Assembly (NCBI RefSeq): GCF_018310695.1
Contig: NZ_JAGXCY010000006.1
Location: forward strand, 176,432 to 240,431
Length of the DNA: 64,000 bases
Direction: 5' to 3'
From: Paenibacillus sp. Marseille-Q4541
Lineage (GTDB): Bacteria > Bacillota > Bacilli > Paenibacillales > Paenibacillaceae
Shown here piece after piece: positions 1-9,437 of the stretch. Every line of letters starts with the position of its first letter. The first letter of the stretch is position 1. The notes below the pieces were generated by a model. That model searched no databases, was not told the origin of the DNA, and saw only the letters and a program-made list of their open reading frames with translations. A program made the translations under genes and the position numbers.

Positions 1-60
1 AGTTCGTCCACAATAAAAGGTGTAGGTCATTATGAACACAAGAAAAGGTGGATAAGACAG

Positions 61-750
61 ATGAACAAATACCTCGTTAGAATCGCATCCGCAGCATTGC
101 TGGGTTCCTTGATGATGGGTCAGGCTAGTTATGTTATGGCACAACCTGCGGCTGTTATTACAGAAGCAGAGACGGAAGAAGCGGGCTGTGGGCATACAGG
201 TCACTACTTGTATTTTATGGAAGAGACCGCACAAATTCTGAAGATAGATACCAAAACGCTAGCTGGAGAGATGGAACAAGGTAAAACGATTGCTGACATT
301 GCGAAGACAAAAGGAATGACAAGCAAGCAGCTTGAAGAAAAGTTAAAGCCTGCGGTGGAACAACGTGTCGACGAAGCGGTGAAAGCGGGCTGCTTAACAA
401 AAGAGCAGGCGGCTTCCATGAAGACTTCAATTGGGGAAAGACTAGATAAAGTTATTAATACACCGATGAGTGAGCTTAGACAGAAACATTCGCATCATGG
501 TAAAGGGCAAAGCAAACTCAATCGGGAATCCATAGCCAAATTTTTGGGGATAACAACGAATCAACTTAATCAGGAGTTACAACAAGGGAAGTCGCTCGCT
601 GAAATTGCGAAAGCCAAAGGAATCAGTGAGAAGCAGTTGATTGATCACCTTAAAGAACAGCTGACACCGGATCTCAACAAATTCATTCATCGCAAAATAA
701 GAATGAACCAAGGTCCAGGTAAGGAAGCTTTGAAAAACGAAATAAACTAA
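61..750 (+). CDS. Secreted two-repeat helical protein, function unknown
   Basis: 229 aa. An N-terminal signal peptide (basic start, hydrophobic core, probable cleavage after VMA near residue 27) implies export. The mature part holds two related modules, at about residues 55-90 and 162-198. They share the pattern L-x-I-x-T-x-x-L-x-x-E-x-x-Q-G-K-[ST]-[IL]-A-[DE]-I-A-K-x-K-G and look roughly half identical, so an internal duplication is likely. Two cysteines lie early in the mature protein (about residues 43 and 111). A clear AAAGGTGG ribosome binding site lies about 10 nt before the ATG. I do not recognise an enzymatic motif; the G-K-[ST]-[IL]-A-[DE]-I-A-K motif is seen in many small exported Bacillota proteins. 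The gene stands alone, followed by its own terminator. Confidence 0.8.
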   Translation: MNKYLVRIASAALLGSLMMGQASYVMAQPAAVITEAETEEAGCGHTGHYLYFMEETAQILKIDTKTLAGEMEQGKTIADIAKTKGMTSKQLEEKLKPAVEQRVDEAVKAGCLTKEQAASMKTSIGERLDKVINTPMSELRQKHSHHGKGQSKLNRESIAKFLGITTNQLNQELQQGKSLAEIAKAKGISEKQLIDHLKEQLTPDLNKFIHRKIRMNQGPGKEALKNEIN

Positions 751-787
751 AACAAACATCTTTAACAGTGGTAATGATGCTGGCTAG

Positions 788-845
788 AACGGCCTGCTCT
801 GTATTTCCCTATGCGGGAAGCAGAACAGGTCGTTTCTTTTTTTGG
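788..845 (+). terminator. Intrinsic terminator after the secreted repeat protein
   Basis: A 14-bp stem (arms 788-801 and 821-834, with one G-U pair and one mismatch) closes a loop of about 19 nt and is followed by a T-rich tract at 835-842. Confidence 0.75.
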
Positions 846-920
846 AGAAAACATCCAAAAGACAAGACTTTTCATAAGTGGACGTTCTACACTAAAATGA
901 GAAGAAGGAGGTGATGCTGC

Positions 921-1862
921 ATGTTTTACCGCAGAGTGGGAAGCAGTGGACTGAAGGTCAGTGAAATCAGTCTCGGAAGCTGGCTTACATATGGAGGATA
1001 CGTGGAACGGGAAAATGCAATCCTCGCCATTGAGCAAGCATATGATTTGGGAGTCAATTTTTTTGATACGGCCAATGTCTATGAACAAGGCGCGGCTGAG
1101 GAATTGGTAGGACAGACTCTTGCTCCTTATCCAAGACATTCGTATGTTCTTGCCACGAAGATGTATTTTCCAATGGGAGAAGGCCCGAATGATCAGGGTT
1201 TGTCCCGCAAACATATTATGGATCAGGCACATGCCAGCATGAAACGTCTCGGTCTGGACTACATAGATATTCTTTATTGTCATCGCTATGACGAGGACAC
1301 TCCTTTGGAGGAGACGCTGCGCGCGCTGGATGATCTGGTTACGCAAGGAAAAGTGCTGTACATCGGTGTTAGTGAATGGACGGCTGCTCAAATGGCGGAA
1401 TCACATGAGATCGCAAGCAGATACCTATTGGATCGGATTGTTGTCAATCAGCCGATGTATAACATGTTTGAGCGCTCCATTGAAAAAGAAATCATTCCTT
1501 TTGGAGAACAAAAAGGAATTGGACAAGTTGTGTTCTCTCCACTTGCGCAAGGATTGCTTACCGGGAAGTACAATTCAGCTTCTAATCTGCCTGAGAACAG
1601 CCGAGCGGCGAAACTAGATTTTGTTCGTGATGGCATTACAGATGACAAAATTGCTAAGGTGAAGCAGCTCGGCAAACTTGCTGAACAGTTGGAATTGTCC
1701 ATGTCACAGCTAGCCATAGCTTGGATTCTGAGACAAAAGAATGTGGCAAGTGCGCTCGTTGGAGCGAGTCGTCCGGAACAAGTAGTGGAGAACGTAAGAG
1801 CTTCAGGCATTCAGTTGTCAGCAGATGTTCTGGAACAGATAGAACGTATCCTGGATAACTAG
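921..1862 (+). CDS. Aldo/keto reductase (Kv-beta/YghZ-like)
   Basis: 313 aa, the normal size for a single-domain aldo/keto reductase (TIM barrel, NADPH-dependent carbonyl reduction, cytosolic). The catalytic tetrad is visible: D49 and Y54 in FFDTANVYEQG, K80 in LATKM, and H121 in ILYCHRYD. The NADPH-binding segments GVSEW, FSPLAQGLLTGK and ALVGASRPEQ are in the expected order. Sequence style is closest to the voltage-gated potassium channel beta-subunit/YghZ group. An AGAAGGAGGTGATG region gives a strong ribosome binding site. It is a single-gene unit between two terminators. The physiological substrate cannot be read from the sequence. Confidence 0.93.
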   Translation: MFYRRVGSSGLKVSEISLGSWLTYGGYVERENAILAIEQAYDLGVNFFDTANVYEQGAAEELVGQTLAPYPRHSYVLATKMYFPMGEGPNDQGLSRKHIMDQAHASMKRLGLDYIDILYCHRYDEDTPLEETLRALDDLVTQGKVLYIGVSEWTAAQMAESHEIASRYLLDRIVVNQPMYNMFERSIEKEIIPFGEQKGIGQVVFSPLAQGLLTGKYNSASNLPENSRAAKLDFVRDGITDDKIAKVKQLGKLAEQLELSMSQLAIAWILRQKNVASALVGASRPEQVVENVRASGIQLSADVLEQIERILDN

Positions 1863-1882
1863 ATGATCGGTATACTAAAATG

Positions 1883-1932
1883 GCCCCTCTAAAGTTATGA
1901 GCATGTTCATAACTTTAGAGGGGCTTTTCTTT
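1883..1932 (+). terminator. Strong intrinsic terminator after the aldo/keto reductase
   Basis: A near-perfect stem of about 19 bp (arms around 1883-1901 and 1905-1924, loop about 4 nt) is followed by TTTTCTTT. It separates the aldo/keto reductase gene from the convergent acyltransferase gene and may serve both strands. Confidence 0.85.
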
Positions 1933-1948
1933 GACTCAGCTGTTCAGC

Positions 1949-3223
1949 TTATTCTGTTAAAGATTTAGAATTAGCGGGAATGTTGTTTCGTTGTTTTACC
2001 CTGTCAGCATGGCTACTGTCTGCTCGTTTCCTTGCAAGTCCCACCGTATATCGAGAGCCTGGCAAACGAGAGAGTCCAAAGCTAACGAGAAGGGAAAGCA
2101 CAGCAGTGAGTACAAATGTTAGCAGAGTGAATCCAAGATGATAGCCTGAAAGTTGAAGTGGTCTTGTAAAAAAAGCAATCCCATAGATGATAAGTGCATG
2201 TACCAAATACCCGCCAAAGGAGTAGCGACCAATCCAAGTAAATAGTTGGTGGAATTTGCTTTTCACTGAAATCATCCGGAAAACACCGTAAAGTAGAAAC
2301 ATTTGCGACAAGATAAGCAGAAAGGTAGTTGGTTTTAAATAAGTCGAGATATTTAAATTCATAGTCTCTCCTGATCCCCGCAATACATCATAAGCAAGAT
2401 AGATAAAAAGTAAGACTGATAATATGGCATTCCAAGGTAAAAATTTCACCATCACCATACGGAAGCGATCAAGCATAAACGCACAGACGGCTCCCAAAAT
2501 GAAATAGAAGATGTACATAACGAAAGAATACGATCTGTATCCAAGGATTGTCTGCCATACAGCATTTTCAGCTCCCCATTGTCCCATACGATAATAGGAG
2601 AGATATAGAAGATAGGTATAGGCAGCTCCACTGACTAGTAGAATGGTCAAAATCACAGCATTCTGACGTTTATGTTCCATCCCCTGAAGTCGGCTTTTTA
2701 TCTTGAGTACGAGGGTTCGGAATAAGGGAAACAGCAGATAGAACTGAAATACCATAATGACAAACCACAAATGATACCCAGCCTGTGGTGTGAACCACTC
2801 TCGTGCAAGACCTTTCCACGTTTCTATATCCATCCAGTTCGTAACCATCGTCAAACGAATAGACAACCAGTACACAATAGTCCACAGCAAGAATGGAACA
2901 TAAATATCGCCAAATCGTTTACGGATAAAAGAAGGATAATGTAGTTTTTGCTCGTTATTATAAAACAGGAGCACTGCCGATAGAAAAACGAAGGTCGGTG
3001 TTCCGAATCTTGTTAAATGATAAATAAACATAAGCATGATGGAATCCGCAGGGACAATATCGGCTCGGTAAATATATTCTGCAAGACTGTGCTGCATCAC
3101 GATTGCTAGAAAAGCAAGACCTCTAAACGGTGTCAGTTCCTCAATTCTTGGTTTCTTCAGGATATAACTCCTCCCATCTGGGCAATACGAGCGGCCCATT
3201 TCTTTATTGTAACGAAGTAACAT
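1949..3223 (-). CDS. Membrane acyltransferase 3 family protein (O-acyltransferase)
   Basis: Up to 424 aa. The acyltransferase 3 signature begins at about residue 27 (RIEELTPFRGLAFLAIVMQHS), with the conserved R and H expected near the active site. About ten hydrophobic segments follow. The family transfers acetyl or other acyl groups to cell-surface sugars or lipids. The ATG at 3223 has no ribosome binding site. A strong GGGAGGAG at 3169-3176 lies 8 nt upstream of an in-frame CTG (3160-3158), just before the domain starts, so the true product may be about 403 aa from a non-canonical CTG start. The C-terminal tail (after about residue 400) is basic and polar. It is a single gene; the acceptor is unknown. 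Confidence 0.88.
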   Translation of the reverse strand: MLLRYNKEMGRSYCPDGRSYILKKPRIEELTPFRGLAFLAIVMQHSLAEYIYRADIVPADSIMLMFIYHLTRFGTPTFVFLSAVLLFYNNEQKLHYPSFIRKRFGDIYVPFLLWTIVYWLSIRLTMVTNWMDIETWKGLAREWFTPQAGYHLWFVIMVFQFYLLFPLFRTLVLKIKSRLQGMEHKRQNAVILTILLVSGAAYTYLLYLSYYRMGQWGAENAVWQTILGYRSYSFVMYIFYFILGAVCAFMLDRFRMVMVKFLPWNAILSVLLFIYLAYDVLRGSGETMNLNISTYLKPTTFLLILSQMFLLYGVFRMISVKSKFHQLFTWIGRYSFGGYLVHALIIYGIAFFTRPLQLSGYHLGFTLLTFVLTAVLSLLVSFGLSRLPGSRYTVGLARKRADSSHADRVKQRNNIPANSKSLTE

Positions 3224-3764
3224 TAAATTAAAATGAACGAAAACTGGTAAAAAAGGGCGATTCTCAAACCATCTGTAAACAAAAGAAGGATGAGGAAGTG
3301 GGAAGAGGGCTAGTGGGGTATTAAAGGAAGCGGAGAGATTTTATATTGAAATAAAACAATTAAAAGTAATTAATAGTTACAAAAAGGTTAAAATCAACAA
3401 TAATTTTATCGAAAATCATGAAAATCGTGCTCTAAAGGACCTAGTAATTATTTCCTATCAAAAGTGGACCAGGAAGTATAGTAGGTATAAATACCTACTA
3501 TTAAAACAAGATTAAATTACTTGGAAGTCTTTGATACACATAGATTTAAGGTCTGTTTCCTAAAATTTAGAATAGTAAAAAACTAGATGATTTATATATT
3601 TTGATACATACAAATTGTAGGTATATAGAACTATATATACGAAAGTTGAAATGATACTAAAGTCCGATGATCATGAGGTGTTCCTCACCTAAAATGGGAC
3701 GAGTTGATGGTCACTGAAGCCATTAAAAATAACAAAAACATATGACTTCTAGGAGGATTACGAC
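3224..3764. other. AT-rich intergenic region with palindromes, no gene
   Basis: 540 bases without a supportable ORF. It contains the perfect inverted repeat at 3478-3501 (listed separately), a second shorter dyad around 3623-3638 (TATATAG-AA-CTATATA), and a small hairpin at 3677-3692 (AGGTG/CACCT). It must hold the promoter of the wall-hydrolase gene at 3765. I could not choose one -35/-10 pair with confidence. Confidence 0.6.
3478..3501. repeat. Perfect 11-bp inverted repeat (candidate operator)
   Basis: The two arms ATAGTAGGTAT and ATACCTACTAT are exact reverse complements separated by AA, giving a 24-bp dyad. There is no T-tract, so it is more likely a protein-binding site than a terminator. 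It lies 264 bp before the wall-hydrolase gene. The regulator is unknown. Confidence 0.7.
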
Positions 3765-4541
3765 ATGAAGGTTACAAAAAAGATACTTACTGCATCGATT
3801 ACGGCAACGTTGTTACTTGGAGCAGTTAATATGCCGGTTTTTGTAAATCAGGCTTATGCAGCAACAACAACGACAGCAGAGGTTATTTACGGTGTTAACT
3901 TGAGAAAGGGACCGAGTACGTCTTATTCCGTAATTCGGATGCTTCAAAAGGGAGAAACCGTCACAGTTCTGAGCAAATATGGCACCTCTCATTTGAAAGT
4001 AAAAGACTCCAAAGGGAACACGGGTTATATTTCTTCATCATCTAAATATACAAAAACGAGTAGCGGATCAACGGGAAGTGGAAGCAGCAACTCTTCCAGC
4101 AGTGCAACTGTTGAGAAGGTCATTTCTGCTGGATCAAAATACATGGGTACTCCATACAAATTTGGTGCGGATCGCAGCAGTACCAAATATTTTGACTGCT
4201 CCTCTTTTGTAAGACGTGCTTTTATTGATGGTGCTAACGTGACACTGCCAGCGGATTCACGTCAACAAGCTACTTATGTAAAAAATAAAGGCAACGCAAA
4301 AAGCAGCATCTCCAGCCTGAAACGTGGAGACCTGATGTTCTTTATGTCCTATAAAGGGTCCAGTGCGTCTTCTTACTCAGGTGTGAATAAAAGTACAGCT
4401 ACCGTTACCCATGTAGGTATTTATCTAGGAAACAACAAAATACTGCATACGTACTCCACTGACTCCGGCGGTGTCCGCACAGACACCATTACCGGGAAGC
4501 ACTGGGAATATCGTTTCCTCTTTGGCGGAAGCGCACTATAA
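3765..4541 (+). CDS. Secreted SH3b - NlpC/P60 peptidoglycan endopeptidase
   Basis: 258 aa. The signal peptide is residues 1-32 (cleavage after AYA). An SH3-type wall-binding domain lies at about 37-97 (VNLRKGPSTSYSVIRML, then GYIS). A Ser/Gly-rich linker (98-113) leads to the NlpC/P60 papain-like domain at 115-258. Catalytic residues are visible: C145 in YFDCSSF, H216 in VTHVGIYLG, and H228 as probable third residue. The family cuts gamma-D-Glu-diaminopimelate (or similar) bonds in peptidoglycan stems outside the cell. Start ATG 3765 follows TAGGAGGATTACGAC. A terminator follows, so it is monocistronic. The long upstream region suggests regulation. Confidence 0.92.
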   Translation: MKVTKKILTASITATLLLGAVNMPVFVNQAYAATTTTAEVIYGVNLRKGPSTSYSVIRMLQKGETVTVLSKYGTSHLKVKDSKGNTGYISSSSKYTKTSSGSTGSGSSNSSSSATVEKVISAGSKYMGTPYKFGADRSSTKYFDCSSFVRRAFIDGANVTLPADSRQQATYVKNKGNAKSSISSLKRGDLMFFMSYKGSSASSYSGVNKSTATVTHVGIYLGNNKILHTYSTDSGGVRTDTITGKHWEYRFLFGGSAL

Positions 4542-4556
4542 AAATATATACACCAA

Positions 4557-4593
4557 AAGGCAGTTCTTCAAACAAGAAGAACTGCCTTTTTTA
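4557..4593 (+). terminator. Intrinsic terminator (convergent genes)
   Basis: A 13-bp perfect stem AAGGCAGTTCTTC/GAAGAACTGCCTT is followed by a T-run. Because the opposite arm is preceded by an A-run, it can also stop the convergent regulator gene on the other strand. Confidence 0.85.
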
Positions 4594-4604
4594 TGTCCGT
4601 TTTA

Positions 4605-5510
4605 TTATTCATGATAAAGACGTAAAATGATGTTTTGATTGTAGTTACCGAAACCTTCCCCATATAAAGTAAGCCCTCCAATATGTGAAGCATCTTCAGA
4701 GGTAGCGAGCCGGAAGGTCCACTGATTACGATCCACAGGAATATCCCGAGTAGTTACATCCGACATTCGCTGTCCATCAATGAATGTTCCTTCGGAAGTC
4801 ACCCGTATTACTTTTAACAGACCATACTGATTTACTTCATCCAGCCACCATTCCGGTGTGAATACACCTCGTCCGTGTCCAGAGTCACCGGGACTTGTCC
4901 ACATTCCGAGTTTCACTCCGTTGAGAGTAAAACTGATATCTGAGGGCCAATTTGGATTCACGCCGGGAGCTTCTGATCCAATTTCGAACGAAAGTTCAAT
5001 TTCTGTAAGGGAATGACCTTGTAAAACATAATTCGGAATTTTGTATTCCACATATCCTTTACCAAACCAGAGAATATGGGCGTTTACTCGTTCTGGGTCA
5101 AGAAAGTAACGGGGATCGTCGTATTGACCAATAACTTTCTCTGTAGTAGATAATCCACAAGTAGGGTGAACTTCAAATTCTGTGTAATGTCCAATCGGTA
5201 TGGATACTTCTTGATACTTGCGAGGAAGTTGTGTTTTTTGCGGCATGACAATCTCGATCCAGTCTACAGAAAGAGAATTGATTTTGTGGGTACCGCCATT
5301 TTTACGAATCATTTTGGATTCGGTAATACCTACTTCCTCAAGTTTACGTACATGCATCGTTACAATGGCGCTGCTTAGCTCAAGACTTGCTGCAAGTTCC
5401 TTAATATTCATCGGTTGTTCAGCAAGCAGTTTAATAATCGATAGACGTACATTACTAGCAAGTGCTTCATAGAGGGGGAGCCACTTTTCGTCTGTATTTG
5501 CTCGTATCAT
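4605..5510 (-). CDS. ArsR-type HTH regulator with large C-terminal ligand-like domain
   Basis: 301 aa from ATG 5510, which has AGGAGAG 7 nt upstream. An in-frame ATG at 5534 has only a weak site. An ArsR-like winged helix occupies about residues 8-85 (LASNVRLSIIKLLAEQ, then IKELAASLELSSAIVTMHVRKLEE). No metal-binding Cys/His pair is evident. The remaining 200 residues are beta-rich and aromatic (YFLDPERVN, WWLDEVNQYG, GLTLYGEGFGNY), reminiscent of a carbohydrate-binding beta-sandwich, although I cannot assign a family. The gene is divergent from abfA with a shared 194-bp region rich in repeats, so it probably controls abfA in response to arabinose-type ligands. Confidence 0.8.
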   Translation of the reverse strand: MIRANTDEKWLPLYEALASNVRLSIIKLLAEQPMNIKELAASLELSSAIVTMHVRKLEEVGITESKMIRKNGGTHKINSLSVDWIEIVMPQKTQLPRKYQEVSIPIGHYTEFEVHPTCGLSTTEKVIGQYDDPRYFLDPERVNAHILWFGKGYVEYKIPNYVLQGHSLTEIELSFEIGSEAPGVNPNWPSDISFTLNGVKLGMWTSPGDSGHGRGVFTPEWWLDEVNQYGLLKVIRVTSEGTFIDGQRMSDVTTRDIPVDRNQWTFRLATSEDASHIGGLTLYGEGFGNYNQNIILRLYHE

Positions 5511-5552
5511 TGTTGTTCTCTCCTGAACGTTCATAGTTAATTTCTCATCTAT

Positions 5553-7216
<1,664 letters not shown>

Positions 7217-7249
7217 GTGCTGAAACAGCTAATCTCTATCGTGGAATAA

Positions 7250-7288
7250 AAAAACTGCTCCGGGCATGCACCGGGGCAGTTTTTTTGT
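7250..7288 (+). terminator. Intrinsic terminator after abfA
   Basis: An AACTGC-T-CCGG arm pairs with CCGG-G-GCAGTT around a GCATGCA loop, followed by a seven-T run. Confidence 0.88.
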
Positions 7289-7327
7289 AAGAATAGGGGT
7301 GCGGGGAGTCGAACTGCACGTGAAATA

Positions 7328-8089
7328 TTATTTGTTTGTATGATGAAGTATGGCATCTCTCAAGAACTTCGTCGCTCCTGAGCCTGTATGATCATCATAA
7401 TAAGAAGTGAATCGTTCATCCGCCACATACATTTCGGCAAGGTTCTGATAAGCTTCTTTGGAGAAGGTCTTCCAGGAATACATTAACCACTCTTTGTGCT
7501 TCGCAACCAATTGCTCAGCCTGATCAGAAGCGGGATCGTTTGTTGTATAGGCTTCATGAAGCAAGGTAATGATCTCTACTTCGAGGTCTTTCATCTTGTT
7601 AAAATCGGTTTCACTCATGCCTCTTAATTTGGCATTACTTTCATCGATTTCAGCATCGCCGTATTTTTCCCGAATTTCATCTCCGTACTTCGTTTCATTC
7701 TCACGAATCCGTTGTTCTTTCAATCCTTTGAATTTTTCTTTATCTTGCATCGTAGTTCCTCCTTCTTTACTTGCAATGGTTTGTTTGACCGTATGGAGCA
7801 GTTGTTCCAAGTGGTCTCGTTTCTGAGTTAACATTGCATAATGTTCCTTCAAAGCAGTTATCGGATCGAAATCTGGGTGTTCCAAAATTTTATGAATCTC
7901 TTCGAGACTCACTTCAAGTTCACGATAAAATAAAATTTGCTGGAGACGGTCAACTTCTTTATCTCCATAAATCCGATAGCCGGATGAATTGATTCTTGCT
8001 GGTGTTAAAAGTCCAATCTGATCGTAGTACCTGAGCGTTCGGCCGCTGACGCCAGATATTTCAGCCAGTTTATGAACGGTGTATTCCAT
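7328..8089 (-). CDS. MerR-family multidrug regulator with TipAS ligand domain
   Basis: 253 aa. The N-terminal MerR winged helix (residues 1-70) contains TVHKLAEISGVSGRTLRYYD and GYRIYGDKEVDRL. A dimerising coiled coil follows (about 75-110), then a TipAS antibiotic-recognition domain (about 130-250, with EAYTTNDPASDQAEQLVAKH and FTSYYDDHTGSGATKFLRDAI). The layout is that of Mta of Bacillus subtilis and TipA of Streptomyces, which bind drugs and activate efflux genes. M114 (codon 7750-7748) has a near-perfect GAAGGAGG 7 nt upstream, so a separate C-terminal-only protein of about 140 aa may be made, as for TipAS. Its own promoter has MerR-type geometry, so autoregulation is likely. Confidence 0.92.
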   Translation of the reverse strand: MEYTVHKLAEISGVSGRTLRYYDQIGLLTPARINSSGYRIYGDKEVDRLQQILFYRELEVSLEEIHKILEHPDFDPITALKEHYAMLTQKRDHLEQLLHTVKQTIASKEGGTTMQDKEKFKGLKEQRIRENETKYGDEIREKYGDAEIDESNAKLRGMSETDFNKMKDLEVEIITLLHEAYTTNDPASDQAEQLVAKHKEWLMYSWKTFSKEAYQNLAEMYVADERFTSYYDDHTGSGATKFLRDAILHHTNK

Positions 8090-8112
8090 GTTCTTTCCCC
8101 CTCACAAGTTAC

Positions 8113-8143
8113 ATCCTAAACTTATACGTAACGTACAGGTCAA
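8113..8143 (-). promoter_or_regulatory. MerR-type autoregulatory promoter, 19-bp spacer
   Basis: On the minus strand, a -35 TTGACC (8143-8138) and -10 TAGGAT (8118-8113) are separated by 19 bp, the long spacing typical of MerR-activated promoters. A 21-bp near-palindrome, ACCTGTACG to ACGTATAAGT (8120-8140), fills the spacer. It sits immediately upstream of the MerR/TipAS gene. Confidence 0.8.
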
Positions 8144-8188
8144 TAGTAAAATAAAAAGAAATGAAGAGTATTTCTAGCTATGTAAAAT

Positions 8189-8233
8189 AAGCTTCGCAGC
8201 ACTCGCTTCCCGTGGGAAGAAGCTGCGAAGCTT
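8189..8233 (-). terminator. Hairpin terminator after the 54-aa gene
   Basis: The perfect 12-bp arms AAGCTTCGCAGC and GCTGCGAAGCTT enclose a 21-nt loop. On the minus strand it is followed by ATTTTA. It separates the small minus-strand gene at 8265 from the MerR promoter. Confidence 0.65.
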
Positions 8234-8264
8234 ATCTATACTACTTATTTCTCATGTATACAAA

Positions 8265-8429
8265 TTAATTCTGTTTGGCATTCTTTTCGGCAGCCGGTTG
8301 TTTTTCAAAGACCTCAGCGGCTTCTTCAGCAGAAAACTCTACATCAAAAGCACCTGGCTCAGGAAGCTTATTCAGCTTTGTCGTGCTTACCTCTGCTTTT
8401 GTTGGTTCATTACTTGATGATTTACTCAT
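8265..8429 (-). CDS. Small hydrophilic protein, 54 aa, unknown
   Basis: The ATG at 8429 is preceded by a perfect AAGGAGGTG (spacing about 5 nt), and the stop is at 8265. The product starts MSKSSSNEPTKAEV, contains a central KLPEPGAFDVEF segment and an Ala/Glu-rich stretch (SAEEAAEVFEKQPAAEK), and ends KQN. It has no membrane segment or cysteine. The strong ribosome binding site and the hairpin after the stop support a real gene. I do not recognise a family. It lies just downstream of the WXG100 cassette on the same strand, 102 bp after the stop of the possible EspG-like gene. Confidence 0.65.
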   Translation of the reverse strand: MSKSSSNEPTKAEVSTTKLNKLPEPGAFDVEFSAEEAAEVFEKQPAAEKNAKQN

Positions 8430-8531
8430 GTGAACACCTCCTTTACACGAACATCAACAGTATTTTCCCAAAGATGGCTATTTTCTATACCACTTGTAAC
8501 TGTGATGTAAGGAAAGGAGGAGAAGATGAAC

Positions 8532-9371
8532 TTAACGCTGTAAGGAAGGAGCGGCAAAACTGCCGATCATATCCCTCAGCTGCTTACGAAGGGTATGTTC
8601 CGTGGAGCACTCTATTTCAATGACAGGCTCTGCCTTTTGATCAGGCTGAACATTATGGATGCTCCAGAAACAATGCTCTGTATTCAAAAGCAGCAGCATT
8701 TGTTCTGATGTTGGCATTTCCTCATCACCGTAGTTCAGAATACTAAGATTATCCAAGCTTTTTCCTGCATCCAGAAATGCAGCGCTCCAATTGGATATTT
8801 GCTGTTGCTCCTGCTCCGTAATCGTCCATTCTTCTAAGAGGCGACGAACTGCGGATTCTGACGGATTTTCGGTAAGTGCATTCCATCTCGCCTCAGATAA
8901 ACGGAACTTTGCTGATACGGTAGGAAGAGAACGATCCTGACGGATATAGAAACGATAGAGCTCTTCTTCCCATTCCGAAGGTTCGGTCCAAGTGAACAGG
9001 TGGATTCGTTGATCTACTGCGAGATGGTAAAGATAGTGACCCGCTTGTTCATCTTCACCTGCGTGAATGGTAAGGACTTTTTCTTGCCCTCCCATGTGAG
9101 AATACCCCCGAAGCATGCTGCGGCTTCTCGCAAAATGAATGAGCATATCAAGTAGGTCGGGTACGAATTCAATTTCGTTCTCTTCCAGACTGACAATAAG
9201 TCCTTTGGATAGAAGACTATGAGATGCAGCCTGTAAAATAAGCTCCCATTCTCTTTCGGATAGTTCCCCGTACATCGGTTTCAGTAACCCAGCGGCTACG
9301 TCTTCTGCTCCCATAGAAGCGAGTGCAAAACCGAACTCTTCTATTGATAACGTAATCAGTGGTTTGTCCAT
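8532..9371 (-). CDS. Uncharacterised protein of WXG100 cassette, possibly EspG-like
   Basis: 279 aa, starting after AAGGAGAACTT. It is soluble, acidic and mixed alpha/beta, with no signal or membrane segment. The beginning (ITLSIEEFGFALASMGAED, then a helix and SHSLLSKGLIV) recalls the opening of EspG-type ESX chaperones: a beta strand, a helical module and a 'right/left Gly-Leu-Val' turn. This is a weak, structural-style resemblance, not a firm family match. It is the last gene of a three-gene minus-strand set behind a WXG100-headed protein, the position in which type VII accessory chaperones are often found. If so, it would bind the WXG100 partner before export. Alternative: an unrelated cytosolic protein. 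Confidence 0.55.
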   Translation of the reverse strand: MDKPLITLSIEEFGFALASMGAEDVAAGLLKPMYGELSEREWELILQAASHSLLSKGLIVSLEENEIEFVPDLLDMLIHFARSRSMLRGYSHMGGQEKVLTIHAGEDEQAGHYLYHLAVDQRIHLFTWTEPSEWEEELYRFYIRQDRSLPTVSAKFRLSEARWNALTENPSESAVRRLLEEWTITEQEQQQISNWSAAFLDAGKSLDNLSILNYGDEEMPTSEQMLLLLNTEHCFWSIHNVQPDQKAEPVIEIECSTEHTLRKQLRDMIGSFAAPSLQR

Positions 9372-9437
9372 AAGTTCTCCTTTATTCTTGGTATGATAAG
9401 GCTTGGTGAGATTTGTTGATATGTAAGTAACCTGTAT

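Noticed and set aside
3664..3764. A c-di-AMP (ydaO) riboswitch before the NlpC/P60 gene
   Set aside because: Cell-wall hydrolase genes often have one, but the conserved core elements of that riboswitch could not be found; only a short hairpin is present.
8378..8623. 81-codon plus-strand ORF
   Set aside because: Antisense to the 54-aa gene and the start of the 8532-9371 gene region; no ribosome binding site.
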